NCBI RefSeq assembly: GCF_008831285.2
Contig: NC_045146.1
Span: 20,475,289 to 20,539,288, forward strand
Source: Nymphaea colorata
Taxonomy: Eukaryota > Streptophyta > Magnoliopsida > Nymphaeales > Nymphaeaceae
Reading direction: 5' to 3'
DNA: 64,000 nt
The position numbers and the translations under genes were made by a program. This document shows, in pieces, positions 34,729 to 48,408 of this stretch (within the stretch, counting starts at the first letter, position 1; each line of letters starts with the position of its first letter). The notes beneath the pieces were generated by a model. It was not told the origin of the DNA and searched no databases. It saw nothing but the letters and a program-made list of their open reading frames with translations.

Positions 34729-34760
34729 TCTCTCCTCTCCTCTCCTCTCCTCTCCTCTCT
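34729..34760. repeat. (CTCCT)n pentanucleotide repeat
   Basis: About six copies of a TCTCC unit in intergenic DNA. Confidence 0.85.
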
Positions 34761-35940
34761 TCCTATCCGATTTAAAAAAGGGGCAGTTGATAGACGAAAT
34801 AGATGCCAGTAAAAGCACCAGATTTCAGAATAAAAAAACACACAGGTCAGCTCATGTGGGTTGGCCCAATGAACGGAGTCAACCGTCGAAATATCAACAT
34901 CTTGGTTGGTTGCCCTTCCCCGGTCTCAAATGAAAAAATTATCTTTCTTTTTCTCTCTTGAACTGTCAACTCTTCACAATCAACCACCCAAGAAAAATAT
35001 ATGCAGAAAAGCTAACTACTTGGATGCTAAGATAGGTGAAGAACAAACTCAACATTTGATTTTTTTTTTTTTCAGATTGGTAGTTGAGACAAAAAAAAAA
35101 AAAAGAAAAAGAAAAAATTAATAAAACATTTTGGTATGGTATCTATTATATATGTATGTATAGCCATGTATCATCTCGACTCATTAAGTTTCGCTTGGCA
35201 ACTTGTGGAGGACACATACGCGTTTCTAACCACGGACTGGGAAGAAAAGAAATAAACAAAAAAACGTCGAAATGTCAAAAGGAAAAATGAAGTCCTTGAG
35301 TCGTCAAGGTGAATAACAAAATAATTCCTCCTCTTTCTTTTAAAAAGGCGACAATCACTTCAATTTTCTTACAGGACGATCTTAAAAAAAAAAATAAAAA
35401 GAGGCCATCACAGTCACAAGGGCCAGGAAGGATCCAGCCATTGGCACAATAGGACGCCTTTTTGTTTCTATTTGAGCGATATTAGCCCGGGCCCCATAAG
35501 AAGAAAAGAATTGGGTCAAGTATAGCTTTTGGATCCGACCCGGTCAAAGCAAGTTTTCGAAGGGCGCGAAAGGGTTTGACCGAGTCCACGAGCCTTGAGC
35601 CGAGCGCGAGCTGGGGGTCTCCTCGCCCACTTGCGCCCTCGATGAGATGATGAGCCCCACGCGGTTTTTGGTGCCTCCCGAAAAACACAAAAAAAGGGAA
35701 AAGAGGAATTGCGCTTGCACTCAGCAACGGGCAACGAGAGCCACCGGATCCGACGACTGCCCAGATAATCGTGCGCGGGAGATCTGCCCGCACCGAAACT
35801 GCTGCCCTGCGCTCGGTATTGGGTTGGGATTCCACGGTTCCTTTTTTTCGCTTTTTCTTTTTACCTCCCTCTGCCTTGGCGTCCTTCCATTGGAACCCTC
35901 GATTCCTCTCGTTTTTTCTCTTTAAGCCTTTTCTGACGTG

Positions 35941-35998
35941 ATTCTTCTTCTTCTTCTTCCTCCTCTTCTTCTTCTTCTTCTTCTTCTTCTTCTTCTTC
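35941..35998. repeat. (TTC)n repeat in the CRK 5' leader or promoter
   Basis: About nineteen TTC-type units with a TCC interruption, ending about 80 bases upstream of the CRK ATG on its coding strand. Pyrimidine-rich leaders are common in plants. It does not enter the coding sequence. Confidence 0.9.
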
Positions 35999-36080
35999 CG
36001 ACTTTCGGTCGCTGGCAGCAGTCGATCCGAGCATATCCGGGCGAGGTTCCCACTAATTATGTGCTTCTGACCTCCGCAGA

Positions 36081-39000
36081 ATGGGACTCTGCTACGGGAA
36101 AAACATAGCTGCAGATGATGATGCCTCCGGCGACCGGCCGTCCTCCACCTCCGTCAACGGTGTCCCCGCCCGCGGTTCCACTCCCGTGCACGCGTCCTCA
36201 CCGAACCCATGGCCCAGCCCTTACCCCGTCTCCGCCAGCCCGTTTCCGAGCAGTGGAGGCGCCTCCGCCAGCCCTCTGCCGGGCGGGGTGACTCCCTCGC
36301 CGGCGAGGTCCTCCACGCCGAGGAGGTTCTTCCGGAGACCGTTCCCTCCGCCTTCGCCAGCAAAGCACATAAAAGCGTCGCTGATGAAGCGGCAGGGGCA
36401 GGCGAAGCCGAAGGAAGGTCCGATACCGGAGGACGGCGTCGACGCCGAACGGCCGTTGGATAAGAGCTTCGGTTACAGCAAGAACTTCGCCGCGAAGTAT
36501 GAGGTGGGGAAGGAGGTCGGGAGAGGGCATTTCGGTCATACGTGCTCCGCTAGGGCTCGCAAGGGAGAGATCAAGGGTCAACTCGTTGCGGTGAAAATCA
36601 TCTCGAAGGCGAAGGTATGCTTTTGGTTTTCCCGGGCGTTTAGCTGCGAAAGATTCTGGACCAATTGATTCACATGCAATTCCGACCTTCTTCTCTTCCT
36701 GCTGTGACGCCACTCTCATGGAGCAGTTTCTTTTCCTCCCCTAATTCGATCAGAAAATCCCTCCGCGATCCAAATCTTGAGAAACGGAAACTGAAGCTGT
36801 TTCTATTTTTGTTTCATGAAATTTTTGGACCACGATTCTTCGTGTACATTTTGTGACTGACGAAGCATATAACCTTCTATTCAGCACAGATTGAGTTCTT
36901 CAAACAGGCTCTTACACCTGCGCTGCTAAATGCACTTTTAGACTCCTGATTAATTTTGTCGCGGTCTGATGCATGGGGCGCTTCCTTTCGCTGACATGTG
37001 CATCTGGACTCGGTGTTTGGGATTTGTATTTGAATCGTCCACCTTGATTTTCATCCGCACGAACGGATGAAATTGTGCGGTTGATGTTCCATTACTTCTG
37101 TTATAAAGCATGCTGAACATCCTGCTTTGACATAATAAGCTCATTGATTACGAGCATGAGTTTGTAATTTTAAAATGCAGCTTCAGTTTCTTGTATGTCC
37201 TGACGGTTCCTCATCATGGACATAATCTCACTTACTAATGTTTATTTGCACAATGTGCAGCTATAGTGCCAGCTATACTGGCTAGAGAAACCAACTAGAT
37301 AGTTTTGCTGGCCAGGTCAGAGAAACAAGGAGGATTATAACACGTGGACGTACAGTAAACTATGTCCCTGTTTCATGCATGACATCCTTATTGTAGCTCG
37401 TCTTCATAAAAATGTATAATGTTTATCCATATTTTTCTGCAAAGAGCTCATTTCTTGTCTAACCCTATTTTATAAAATTGATTATCTCCCTAACGGAGAA
37501 AATATATATAATTGGTTGCACGTAAGTATTACCAGTGTTTCGTTATGTGGCGCGGCGCCAATGTGCTAAATAGGTCGAATGCTTATAGACACTGAGAGGA
37601 TTAAAAAGTTTTTAGTTTATAAGGTTATCTTCAGTCGACTTGGTTAGAGGACTAAAATGCAAATTATTGGTTAGCATACTTGAACCAAGTGAGCATAGAC
37701 TTAGGTAAATGCACTTCCGACTGAGACCAAGGATAAAAGGTTCAGCAACCGCATCCTGATGGACCTGCTGGGGGCGAACTATTAATATTTCTATATAAAA
37801 CGCAAGTTCTTGGGTATATATTTGTGTTCTGCATCTGATTTTTCTGCTTCGTTGTCTTTCTGAGGAAAATGTGCGCTATTTCAATCTTTCTTTTCAAATA
37901 TCTCTTCCCAATTCTCCTCTTCTCTTGGCCAAGAGCATGAATGTTGGACATACCGCATTCGATTTGCTTGGGTTGACATTTTTCATATTTTGCAGATGAC
38001 GACCGCTATAGCGATTGAAGATGTTCGTCGTGAGGTTAAAATATTAAAAGCCTTATCTGGGCACAAGCATTTGATCAAATTCCATGATGCTTGTGAAGAT
38101 GCTAATAACGTCTATATTGTTATGGAGTATGTTCTCCTAGCCTTGTCTTATATTTGCTAAAAGTATGGCGAATCTATCTTTGTTATTTCATACCCTTGTT
38201 TCAGTCATATTCTTTATCTTCTCCCTTACCTGTCATATTCTACAATCTATCTTTATAGCTTCTGAAACCGACAATCATGCTATTCATGAACTTCCATTTT
38301 ATACTTTGACGTTATGATTGTATTTTGTTTTATGCATCTTTGTTCCCACTAATCTTACATACTGTGTTTTCAGATTGTGTGAAGGTGGTGAGCTTTTAGA
38401 CAGGATACTTTCTAGGTTTGTATTTTAATCCTGCTTGTTTTTTTGATCGTGTGGAACATGTTATATCAAGTAATTCTTCTTAATGTCTTTTTTCTCCTAC
38501 ATTATGGTTCTTTAGGGGAGGAAGATATACTGAAGAAGATGCAAAAACAATAGTCGTACAGATCTTAAGTGTTGTATCATTCTGCCACCTTCAAGGTGTC
38601 GTGCATCGTGATTTGAAGCCTGAGGTTCGTTAATGTTTCATGTCCTTGACTTTTAACGTTGATTCCAGTTTCTTGAGTCCATTCTATGGAAGTTTTGAAC
38701 TTGTGTAGTATGCACATCTTTTTGACATTGTCAACATTCTGGAACAGAATTTTCTTTTCACCACTAGGGATGAAGATGCACCCATGAAGATTATTGATTT
38801 TGGACTTTCTGACTTCATTAGGCCAGGTAATGCTTGGAACATTGAAGTTAACATTTAAAGCAATTCCATCCAAATTAACATTTTTCCTGGACAATTTTTA
38901 CATTTATCAGACCCTTACATGTACCAATGTGAAAGGGTTATTTTATTTGATTCATGCTATTTATTGCTTTAAATACTCCTTTTTCTGAATGTGCAATTAA

Positions 39001-42000
39001 GTTGCATATTAGCCTTGTGAATGTTATTCTCTTTCAAGCCCATGTCAAATTTGCATGCTTATTGCTTCCTCCTAGCCCTCTTTCTTGATTGGCAGGATTT
39101 ATAGAAGCCACATAAATGGCTTTGTTTTGTGACAACTAAGATAATTATTGATGTTATTGTAGATAGATTTAACAATTAGAGGCTAGAGCAGTGAAACTGT
39201 GATGTTTTGTGGTGTTGGTCACAAGTGCAAGTTGGAAAACCTTTTGTACCCTTAGAGTTAGCCAAGAATAGGCTTTGCCTATCACAGTTTCTAGGTTCAA
39301 ATTTTTGGAAATATGATCATGACAGCTTTCTTTTCTGGAAAGTGGTTGATAATCACTGTAGCAGTATGAATTCAAGGCAGAGCTTTTCCCAGGGCTGCAT
39401 CACCATGTGCATACACAGGGAAGTCAGAATCTTTTCAGCAGAATACATTTTTTCACAGCTTCCTTTTCCACATGGCTTAGAAAAGGTACTAATTGAAACC
39501 ACTGGCTGCACTAAGATGCGTTGAAATTAGATGCAATCGCAAGTGAGAATATTGGCCAGATGGTGGCCATGGCTTAAGAAACTCTGGCAGGAAAGAAGAG
39601 ATTTACACCGAGTTCCTGGTAGCAAGCTGGATGGAGCATATTGTTGAAATTGAATTAGGAATATGGCAAAATGGTGAACTATACTGAACTGGAACCCCAA
39701 TACTAATCCTAAGATCTTGTCCTTTCCTCTTTGTGGGTTTCTGTTGCTTGGCCACCTGCTGGCTGACAGTTCTTTCTTATATATTATTTCCGGTGGCGAC
39801 CCCCTGTCATTGGTTTTGGAAAAATTAAATCGCTAGCTCCCAAGGCTCATGCAGGCAGATTTTGCTGCTGTACTTGAATCACAGGTGTATAAACTTGTCA
39901 CATGCTTAGATAGTTGGTCCTGTGATGATGCCACAACTTCACTGATCCAGGGATCAATGAGCAACGTTTACAATGGTTGGCTTGAAGGGACCTCTTCTGA
40001 ATCGTCTAGTGACAAATCTTCCACTTCTGAGTGATCCCATAGGCATTATGGGGTACTAGATACAGGTGCAAATTGTAAATAAGGATTCTTGCTGAACTCA
40101 TTTACAATTGGAAAATATGGTCTTTTTACAGTTTTCCAGAGCAGAATAATTTTCTTTCTCGGTTTCTAAGTTGTGCGTTACATCTTTTCAGGTACTGTGA
40201 TGGTTATAGTACTTCAAATGTTAGTGATGCTTGTTCCAAATTCATATAATTTGTACTTAAGGTATCTGACTTATATAGTGCTTACCTTTATTATATTGAT
40301 ACAAGTCACTTAAGATGCAGCCCATGGTTGACAACCAAATTATTGTTCTTTTTTTATTGAATTTGGTTAAAGTATATCATGTTTGAATTGGATTAGAAAT
40401 CTTATTTGTTGAATTTTTCTTTTCATACAATTTTTGTACACGGATCTGCTGCCGTTTTGCATTTCTCTCCAGGAAGGAATTACAACCCTCTCTTTTGTGC
40501 AGATGAAAGATTGAATGATATTGTCGGAAGTGCATATTATGTTGCTCCTGAAGTTCTTCATAGATCATATAGTATGGAAGCAGATATTTGGAGTATAGGT
40601 GTTATAACATACATTCTACTATGTGGTAGCAGGCCCTTCTGGGCTCGGACTGAGTCCGGAATATTTCGTGCGGTCCTTAGGGCAGATCCTAACTTTGATG
40701 ATGCACCATGGCCCTCTGTATCTCCTGAGGCAAAAGATTTTGTGAAGAGGCTTCTCAATAAGGACCATCGCAAAAGAATGACTGCTGCACAAGCTTTAAG
40801 TATGTTATCAATTGCTGTATATTTACTGAAGCTTTTGGTTTGGGATTTTATTGTGCCTATATATGCTTTTCCTTCTTATTTTATCTTTCCCATTTGGTTC
40901 TGACATGTTACTGGAGCTACTTTATACGATTGATCTAGTGAACATGGCAATTGTTTTTTCCCTTTTGCCAGCTCATCCATGGCTCCGAGTGGAGACTCGG
41001 CCAGTTCCTTTGGATATATTAGTGTATAGGTTGGTCAAATCTTATCTGCGCTCAAGTCCTCTCAAACGGGCAGCATTGAAGGTGTGCCTTTTATTATCTA
41101 GCATTGTCTGTCTATATTTGGTATTTGTTTATAGAACAAATCTGTTTATAAAATTTGTTCAATGTTTTGGTTGTTGAATTTCTGGTCATGCTGCCTTCAT
41201 TGTTTGATCTAAGTACATCCAGGAAACCAATATGTAGTATTTTTAGCTGTTCGAATCTGTTTACTTTTATGTGAAGGTCCTTGCTTGGTGGTTATTTATA
41301 ACCATTTTAGGTCAACATCCTGCTGAGTCTGGCACGCATCCCATGAAGTCCCAGCTTATTTCTGGGCCCAACCTTGACTGATTTGTTATCCTAACCAAGG
41401 CATGCATTAGACTTGGGCCTGCTTAAACTTAGGTTGGAAATGTGGCTAACATGCATTGCTATCCTCATTGACAATGATGAAAATGGTTCCTCATCACTGT
41501 TAAGACCATTTTCACTGGTATCACATCTTTTTTTGGAAAAAAAAAAGTGATATTAACGTTAAAAAGGGACAAATTGATAAAAACTGAAAAAATGTGTTCT
41601 TTTTGGAAAAAAAGGTAAAAATGAATTGGACGTGCTTTTATTGTGTTTTTTTTCACGTTTTTTTCTCGATTTTTCGTTTTTTTTTATTTTTATGTTAATC
41701 ATGGATTAAAATTTAAACTTGAAGACTAAATTATTTATCGTCATTAAAACATTATTTTATCTTATCTAGTTATGTTTTGTGACCTCTTATTAGTTTCTCA
41801 TTTATTTTTTTTTACCTGATTTTTATGATTTTTTTCTTTTTTAAAAATTGCTGAGATTTTCTCGATATTTTCTGAGAAAATAACTTTGTCAAAAAGTTTC
41901 CAAGGAAAGCCTCACAATTGAAAACCCAAGAAGAATATTTGTGACAATGGTTATTACTGAACAATTGAATTCTTAAATCGGACTATATGACAACTGTATC

Positions 42001-43361
42001 GGGGGTGTAAAAAGGCTGCTAGAAATAAAAAGTATGACTTCGAAAAGCAATAAATGCTTTATAATGCCCATATTGTGAAGTTTTAGGTACTCTTGCAGAT
42101 GTCAATGCTCCTTTAGTATCTTGCTTATCATGTTTGAGGCTATTTTCCAAAAAACGCCAATTGTCTAGGATGCTTAAGTTACTGGATTGACATACTTGTT
42201 CTTGTTGGCAAATGCCTGCGATGAATTTCTCTAGTTGATTGTCTGCTTCCTTTTTTTTTTTTGGTTGGTTGTCGTCTAAGAAATTGCTGAAATTGTTTTT
42301 TATTGCTCATTCCCTAATGGAATCCTTGAATTTCTGAAATATCCGGTTTTTATTGTAGGCATTAGCAAAGGCTTTGACAGAGGACGAACTATTCTACCTT
42401 CAATCTCAGTTTAAGCTATTGGAGCCTAGTAAAGATGGAAGAGTTTCTCTTGAGAATTTCCGCTTGGTTTGTAATTGCACTTGTTCTATGTTTACTTCTT
42501 TAAAGTGTAAACCATTCTGCTTTTACAGGCAATAAATCTAACAATGCCCTTTGCATCACTAATGTTCATTGGGACTCCTCTCATCCATAAAAAATTATTC
42601 TAACGGCAGTAGTGATCCTTTAGTTTTGATACTTGCAGGCTCTCATGAAAAATGCTACTGATGCCATGAAGGAGTCGAGAGTCCCTGACATACTGAATAC
42701 TGTATGCTACTAAACTTTTTTCTCTGAATCTTCTTTCTATATCTTAATCAATCATATGTGAATCCATAAATTCAGCATTTCACATATCAAGTTATTATAT
42801 AATAGTTTATTTATTTATTTATTTTTTCTGTACATATACTTTCATATTATGACCAGTTTTTCCTTTCTATGGTGTATCTTTCTATTCTAGGCATTTTTTT
42901 TCAAATAGAAAACATAAAAAAGTTGAACAAGTTGAGCCACTAATTGGCTGACTGCGGCTGAAGCTGGCTGGCTGTTAATAAAGTTAAAATGGAATGTCTA
43001 ATTTAGAATCCGTGCCATGAAAAGTCCAATTCCTTTGGTTACACGTAACACCCATATCAATAAAATAACTTGAGCCATTGACTGGAAAAATGGATAGCTT
43101 GCCCCATCCTTTTTATCTAATGTTGAATCGACAACCTATGCGTATAAATGAGAAAAAATTCTTTCGAATGTAAGAAATAAAAAAAAGCTGTTTTGCTGAC
43201 AATTACATCTTTGGTCTGGTCATAAGAGCTCTCCAGAGATCCTGGTTTTTCTTGTATCACTGTTTATATCCTGGAATATGCACGGAGGAGAGAGGTTAGG
43301 CTCATTAAGAAAGAGATGTGTCCTTGTCTTAGCTAGTGGAGCCACGATTTGTGTAGGTTCC

Positions 43362-43435
<74 letters not shown>

Positions 43436-43899
43436 GAGAGAGAGGACCATTGATTTTTTTTTTTTTCTTGCTACTTCTACTTAAAATAAAACTTTGTTGT
43501 TGCCTTGTTTCGTAGATGGAGCATCTATCCATGAGAAAGATGGACTTTGAGGAGTTTTGTGCTGCTGCAATCAGCATCTACCAAATGGAAGCTCTTGAAG
43601 GGTGGGAGCAGATTGCGAACACAGCATTTCAGTTTTTTGAAGAGGAGGGCAACCGAGTGATCTCTGTCGATGAATTGGCTCGGGTAAGAAATACATCTAA
43701 CCAACAACTCGATATAACTATAATGCTTCCTACCTGTTAGAGTAATAAAATCATTATACAGGAATTGAACCTTGGTCCAGCTGCTTATGCAATTCTCCGT
43801 GACTGGATTAGGCAATCTGACGGAAAGCTCAGTTTTCTTGGTTATACCAGATTCTTGCATGGCGTTACCTTACGCAGTGCAAATACTAGACATCAATAG
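36081..43899 (+). CDS. CRK: CDPK-related protein kinase (CRK family)
   Basis: Eleven exons (36081-36614, 37996-38126, 38374-38415, 38516-38624, 38748-38826, 40503-40799, 40972-41081, 42359-42466, 42639-42701, 43516-43683, 43762-43899), all GT-AG and in frame, giving 592 residues, as expected for the family. MGLCYGK offers Gly2 for myristoylation and Cys4 for palmitoylation, so plasma-membrane anchoring is likely. A Pro/Ser-rich linker fills about 15-95. The kinase domain starts near Tyr140: GRGHFG (147-152), VAVKII with Lys172, Glu191 in helix C, HRDLKPEN (266-273), DFGLSDF (289-295) and APE (313-315), so it looks active. After about residue 400, HPWLR begins the regulatory part. The EF-hand-like loops, such as [12 protein letters not shown], lack canonical first and last ligands, which separates CRKs from true CDPKs; family members are typically calcium-independent or calmodulin-bound. 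The start is the first ATG of a GC-rich exon. Confidence 0.96.
38827..40502 (+). other. CRK intron 5, containing an unexplained open frame
   Basis: A 1676-base intron between the DFG exon and the APE exon. At 39849-40034 in the sense direction it holds a 61-residue frame with protein-like composition ([27 protein letters not shown], a Ser-rich acidic end, then TGA). The frame does not belong to the kinase. It may be a fragment of another gene brought in by a retroelement, or chance. I do not recognise it. Confidence 0.5.
43363..43432. repeat. (TA)n microsatellite in CRK intron 9
   Basis: About 35 uninterrupted TA units, the longest simple repeat in the window, ending about 83 bases before the exon 10 acceptor. 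Length is likely variable and hard to assemble. Confidence 0.95.
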
Positions 43900-46800
43900 T
43901 TTGTGCTAGGGTTCTCGGGGTTTCCCACTTTTAGCACCTGGTAGAATGTGTATAGATGAATACGTGGTGAAGTCCGTTTGGGGTTTCTAAAACAGTGAGG
44001 TCTCCTCGCTTGATGCTGATTTGTTGTGTGTCCCCGTGCCCCAGATTGTGTACTATAGAATGCCGTCCTTTCCTCTTATTTAGTTCAAGGTATAGATATG
44101 GCATGTGAAGCTTGAGAAAATTGTTTCAATTTAGAGACGACCTCAATGATAGAGACCCCATTTCAGAAAGGGGAATGCTTTTGCTGTTGCTGTAGGCGGG
44201 GAAAGAGTCCATCCGTGGGGTAGCTCTGTGGCTTTGTATCTGCTCTTTTATGATGTTTGTTCTGGAGACCCGCTAATGGCAGCACTAAGCTATACGAAAT
44301 TCAATTTTCTGTAATTGATTTTTTGTGCAACTGGAAATATCAAAGTTTATATATTTTCGTGCATATTCCCGCCGCTTGAACCTTCGACCGACATGGTGGA
44401 CCTCTATAATTAACGGCTTGCTAAGTTGATCGTGGTTAGGCATCTAGATGGCATCAAGAATGTGGTCGGCTCAGATGGACTTCTTGTGAAAATTATAATT
44501 TAGTCTAGTTTCATCAACAAACAAGTCCAGGCATAAAAAGTTTGCAAGTTAATCTCACTAATCACCACGCCTGAGCATAGTATCCATAAAATATATCAAA
44601 TGGCCTCCCCTAGTGTATCATTCTAGTGTTCAGCTGGAATCCTCGAGACATCAGTCATTTCGGACAAAAATCTGAGCAATTACTGTGAATGTAAAAAAGT
44701 TGCGGGTTGTAGGTCACAGGGACTATGCTGATCAGAATCACGGGATTTGAAAGGTCTTGCCCGAGTGAGAATCAGGGAGGTTTCAGTGAATTAGGTTCCG
44801 CGATTTTAATTATAAATCGCAAAATGTTAACGAACTGCAAAAATGAGTGTTTAACCCTACTTTGTGGCAAGCCACAGCCGAGAACATTTTCTCTGAATGA
44901 TTAAAAGATCAATAAGAAAAAAAACATTAATCTGTTAGGTTACAAGCTACTCGTACTTGCGCCAGAAGCACTCACATATCCTATCTCTCAAGGTACCTTA
45001 AATTACCAACATTTGAACACAAAAATATTGTAAGACTAAGATACTCAAAGTGAAGATTAGATGGTAACAGTCCATCGGCTTCAAGGAGTTGACCGGAAAG
45101 TTGGGTGAGATATGTCTGTGGTTTTATCTGAAAATTAGCAAAACGTTGATGTACTTATTGAACAGTCCTCGAGATTATGCTCACGTTGCGGCATTCGTGC
45201 ATCTGCGGAACGCAAATCATTACTAACGTGCGGAATGTACTCGCACGTCCCGCAGAATGCCATTTGGGCACCAATGGTTATGGACGCCGTTTGTTAGTGA
45301 AGCAAATGCAACACCAGGAACGGACTTCCCGCAATATCAGGACAATATATCACAATGTGTTCCAAGCAACAAAGAAGTATGGACATGCCACTGGTGCACC
45401 TTCACCTGCCCATAGTTTAGCATTTTAGATGACTTCAAATAGTCAATGCCAATATTATGAAAACAGGTTTTATCAATCAAGGAAATAAAGGGACCTGTTC
45501 AAAAGCAGCATGCAGCAGCTACAACTAGAGGTTTCAGGTAAAAATTTCTCATGATACCGCACTATTGGGAGCAGGGTCTGGGTGGGTGTCCCAGTAAAAA
45601 TGAAATGAAAAGGTACCAGACAAGGACGGGAAACGGGAATAAAGGACTTCTATAAACAAAAATCTGCGCCAGCTAATTTTGGCGTAAGTCTAGTTCAGAT
45701 AGATCACTTGCAAATCCAGTGAAGAATGAGAAACAAAGTACATGCCACAACGAAAGCGGATAAAATGACTGTATCCTTGTATGTCTTTTCTTTTACCACA
45801 ATCAATTTAACTTAGAGCTGTTTTTTTTTTTTTAAGGGTGAGTGGTGCAATCCACCGACTTTAAGAGAGACCACTTTCACCCCACCCGCTTGTTTCCTAC
45901 CCTCACGTTCACAGATCATTCTTTACGACATTTTACAGTACAAAAGAAAAACATATTGAGACTTAGAAGTGATTACTTCAAGTTTAGAACACAAGTTCCT
46001 ATAAAAGTGGACCATTTTGCCGTCCAGTGTCCTACAAACCCTCAAAGTTATTCTTTTCTCATTTCAAGTCACAGAAATCAACATGGCTTTGATGGACTTT
46101 CTACCTGTCGTGTATTCACTGGGGAACTTCTACCACTCCAATAAATCAGAACCACAAAAACCAAATATTCCAGTTAATGGGAATTGTTGATCTTTGCCAG
46201 CTGTACTCTAGAGACTTCTCATAAATATTATATCCGTACGCCATGCAAAACTTTCCCTCGGAGTAGAGAAAAGGCCACGTAAACATGCGCACTTCCTCAG
46301 CTCCAAATCTCCCTATTTATTGATCGCGTTCTCTCCATGTGAGACCACATGCACCAAATCTTGTTTCATCAATGGCAGTTACTATATTTACCATACATTT
46401 AAGCATTCAGCTTTACCACAGTGTATTCAATAATGAATCTGTCTTAAAGCCTGCTTTAGTGGAGGAACTTACAACATCATCAATGACTAGCATCGCATGA
46501 ACTGGATTCGTCATTCAATAAAAGATACACAAACAACAGCATCTGTGCAATCAACGCACTTAAAATCCCAACAATTTAAGTGAACTTAGCACAATCCTTG
46601 CATGCTCTGCAAAATTGAAATAAAAAAGAAAAGCTTCTACTCAAGCAATTATTACCACCATAAGAAAACATATAAAAAATGACCTCCATACTAAAGAAGG
46701 ACAAAGAGGAAGCCTTTATGGTGTCAATTACCTTAGTGAATTCATGAACACTGTGTAACCCATACGTAATTTTTACGGGAAGTATATTAGTAAGTATGAA

Positions 46801-48186
46801 TAAAGCAAACATTTTAAAAAGTGGATAGTTAATTATTAATTTCATTTATCCTCCTTTTCGATTATTGGCCGTCACTACCTTTTTTCCGCACGTTAGCCAC
46901 CACCTAAAATCGGGGAGATATACAACAAGGAGCGAACTTCTTTGTTCATTAAATATGGTTTCCCTGAAATTTAAACTTCGTATTTAGAAAATACATGATT
47001 ACATGATGACCTTTCAATTACTAAAATGTTATCATGAGAAAGCATATAAAGACCCATTTAACCTAGAACCTTGCTAGTTAAAAGTACTGATCGACTGTTA
47101 AAAATTCTTATCATATTTATTTGGACCCAATTGAATCTATGTTACTTTAATTGTACATGCATACATGGTTGTAGTCAATATGGTATTTGGATCATGTTGG
47201 ATAAACACACATGCATGGATATGATTACACATGTTGGGTCTGGATCTTGCACGCATTCGGATACGTCTATAGAGTATGTATTCTTATTTTGGTTATGGAT
47301 GTGCATGAATCTAGTTTCAATGTCCAAATTATTTAAATAAATGAAATATTGCTTGTGATACATGAAACGTATCAACAAAAAATTATAGTTTTATTATTTC
47401 TTTTACTTTTATCAGTTGTTCATTATGCTTAGATGTGTAGATTACATGTGGTTAAAAGATGACATGATCAAATTGATAGTTTAAAGTAACTAATGAACGC
47501 TCATATTTATTAATGCATAATCTGGCCTGACAGCGTATGGTCTGAACTGTCCACAGAAAATGATGGCATGATATTTCGTGGCATGAGGAAGGAAACAGAG
47601 ATTTGCCGTTCCACCTGTAGAATGAGATTTGGGGAACAACCCTCCAAGTTGTCCTTTTAAAATATGAAAGAACCTGGCTCAACCTGCAAACCTCTTACAG
47701 ATGTAAGTTGGCTGAAGTCTAAAGTTCAATACTTACCAAGAGTTTGCCGCAAAACTGAAACGACGAAATGACCATTATAAGTTGAGAAAAGAACAGTGGT
47801 CAAGGATTCACAACAAGGAGCGACCTGAACATAGAAGTTCGCGAGTTGGGCAATGCTGAGATGACCCGGAAGACCGGGTGTGACTTTTCCTGTTTAATGA
47901 AGAAATTAAGACCGAATGGATTTAAACCTGGATTGGTTTTCAATGGTTCCGTGCTTCACTTTAATGAATAAGGTGACCGGAAGAAGTAGCACTAGTCTTT
48001 CCAACATATATATTTGAGTCTAATAACAGTAAGTTCCTATTCCCAAATAGCACCCTGATTACTTTGATGGCCACAGTACTTAATGGAGAACAAACCCTAA
48101 ACAGTTGTGACCATGACAACCTTTCATTCAGTACACGAAGCAACTGCAATAGGAAAAAGAAAAATTTAAGTACCTGTTCGTCTGTC

Positions 48187-48408
48187 TCCCAAGCCTCAAT
48201 AATTCAGCAGGCCATGGCCGCATGGCCCTACAGGAGCCGCGAATCCTTACCATGCACACCTTTGCTGCTCGGACAAGGCCTTCAGATACAAGCCTTTTCA
48301 AGGCCGTCGCCCACAGTCATGGTGGGCCCTGAGCACATGTCTGTACTGCCTCCCAGATATATGACGGTAGGTTGGCCCGCCTCACATTTTCTTCCCTATA
48401 TCTGGTGA
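48187..48408 (+). other. Isolated coding-like patch of unknown origin
   Basis: In one plus-strand frame that stays open, this patch encodes SSVSQASIIQQAMAAWPYRS, then Pro- and Leu-rich sequence ending LPPRYMTVGW. It is clearly more GC-rich than the DNA on either side. A possible donor (ACG|GTAGGT) lies at about 48366. No acceptor-exon series or partner exon was found nearby. It may be a gene fragment left by a mobile element, or chance. I do not recognise the protein. Confidence 0.2.

Larger units (their letters stand above)
25910..35940. other. Ten-kilobase intergenic region between the divergent RopGAP and CRK genes
   Basis: The two flanking genes point away from each other, so the promoters of both lie here. 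The first few hundred bases (to about 26.2 kb) are GC- and pyrimidine-rich RopGAP leader and promoter. From 26.4 to 35.3 kb the DNA is AT-rich with scattered microsatellites and homopolymers, one palindrome-bearing small element at 29.4-29.7 kb and no protein-like frame. From about 35.4 kb GC rises again into the CRK 5' region. No tRNA or other RNA gene recognised. Confidence 0.55.

Noticed and set aside
35482..35835. 117-residue minus-strand frame upstream of CRK
   Set aside because: Lies in the GC-rich CRK promoter, has no family resemblance, and its amino-acid bias follows base composition.
43278..43577. Frames reading through the (TA)n tract as Tyr-Ile repeats
   Set aside because: Pure microsatellite artefact inside CRK intron 9.
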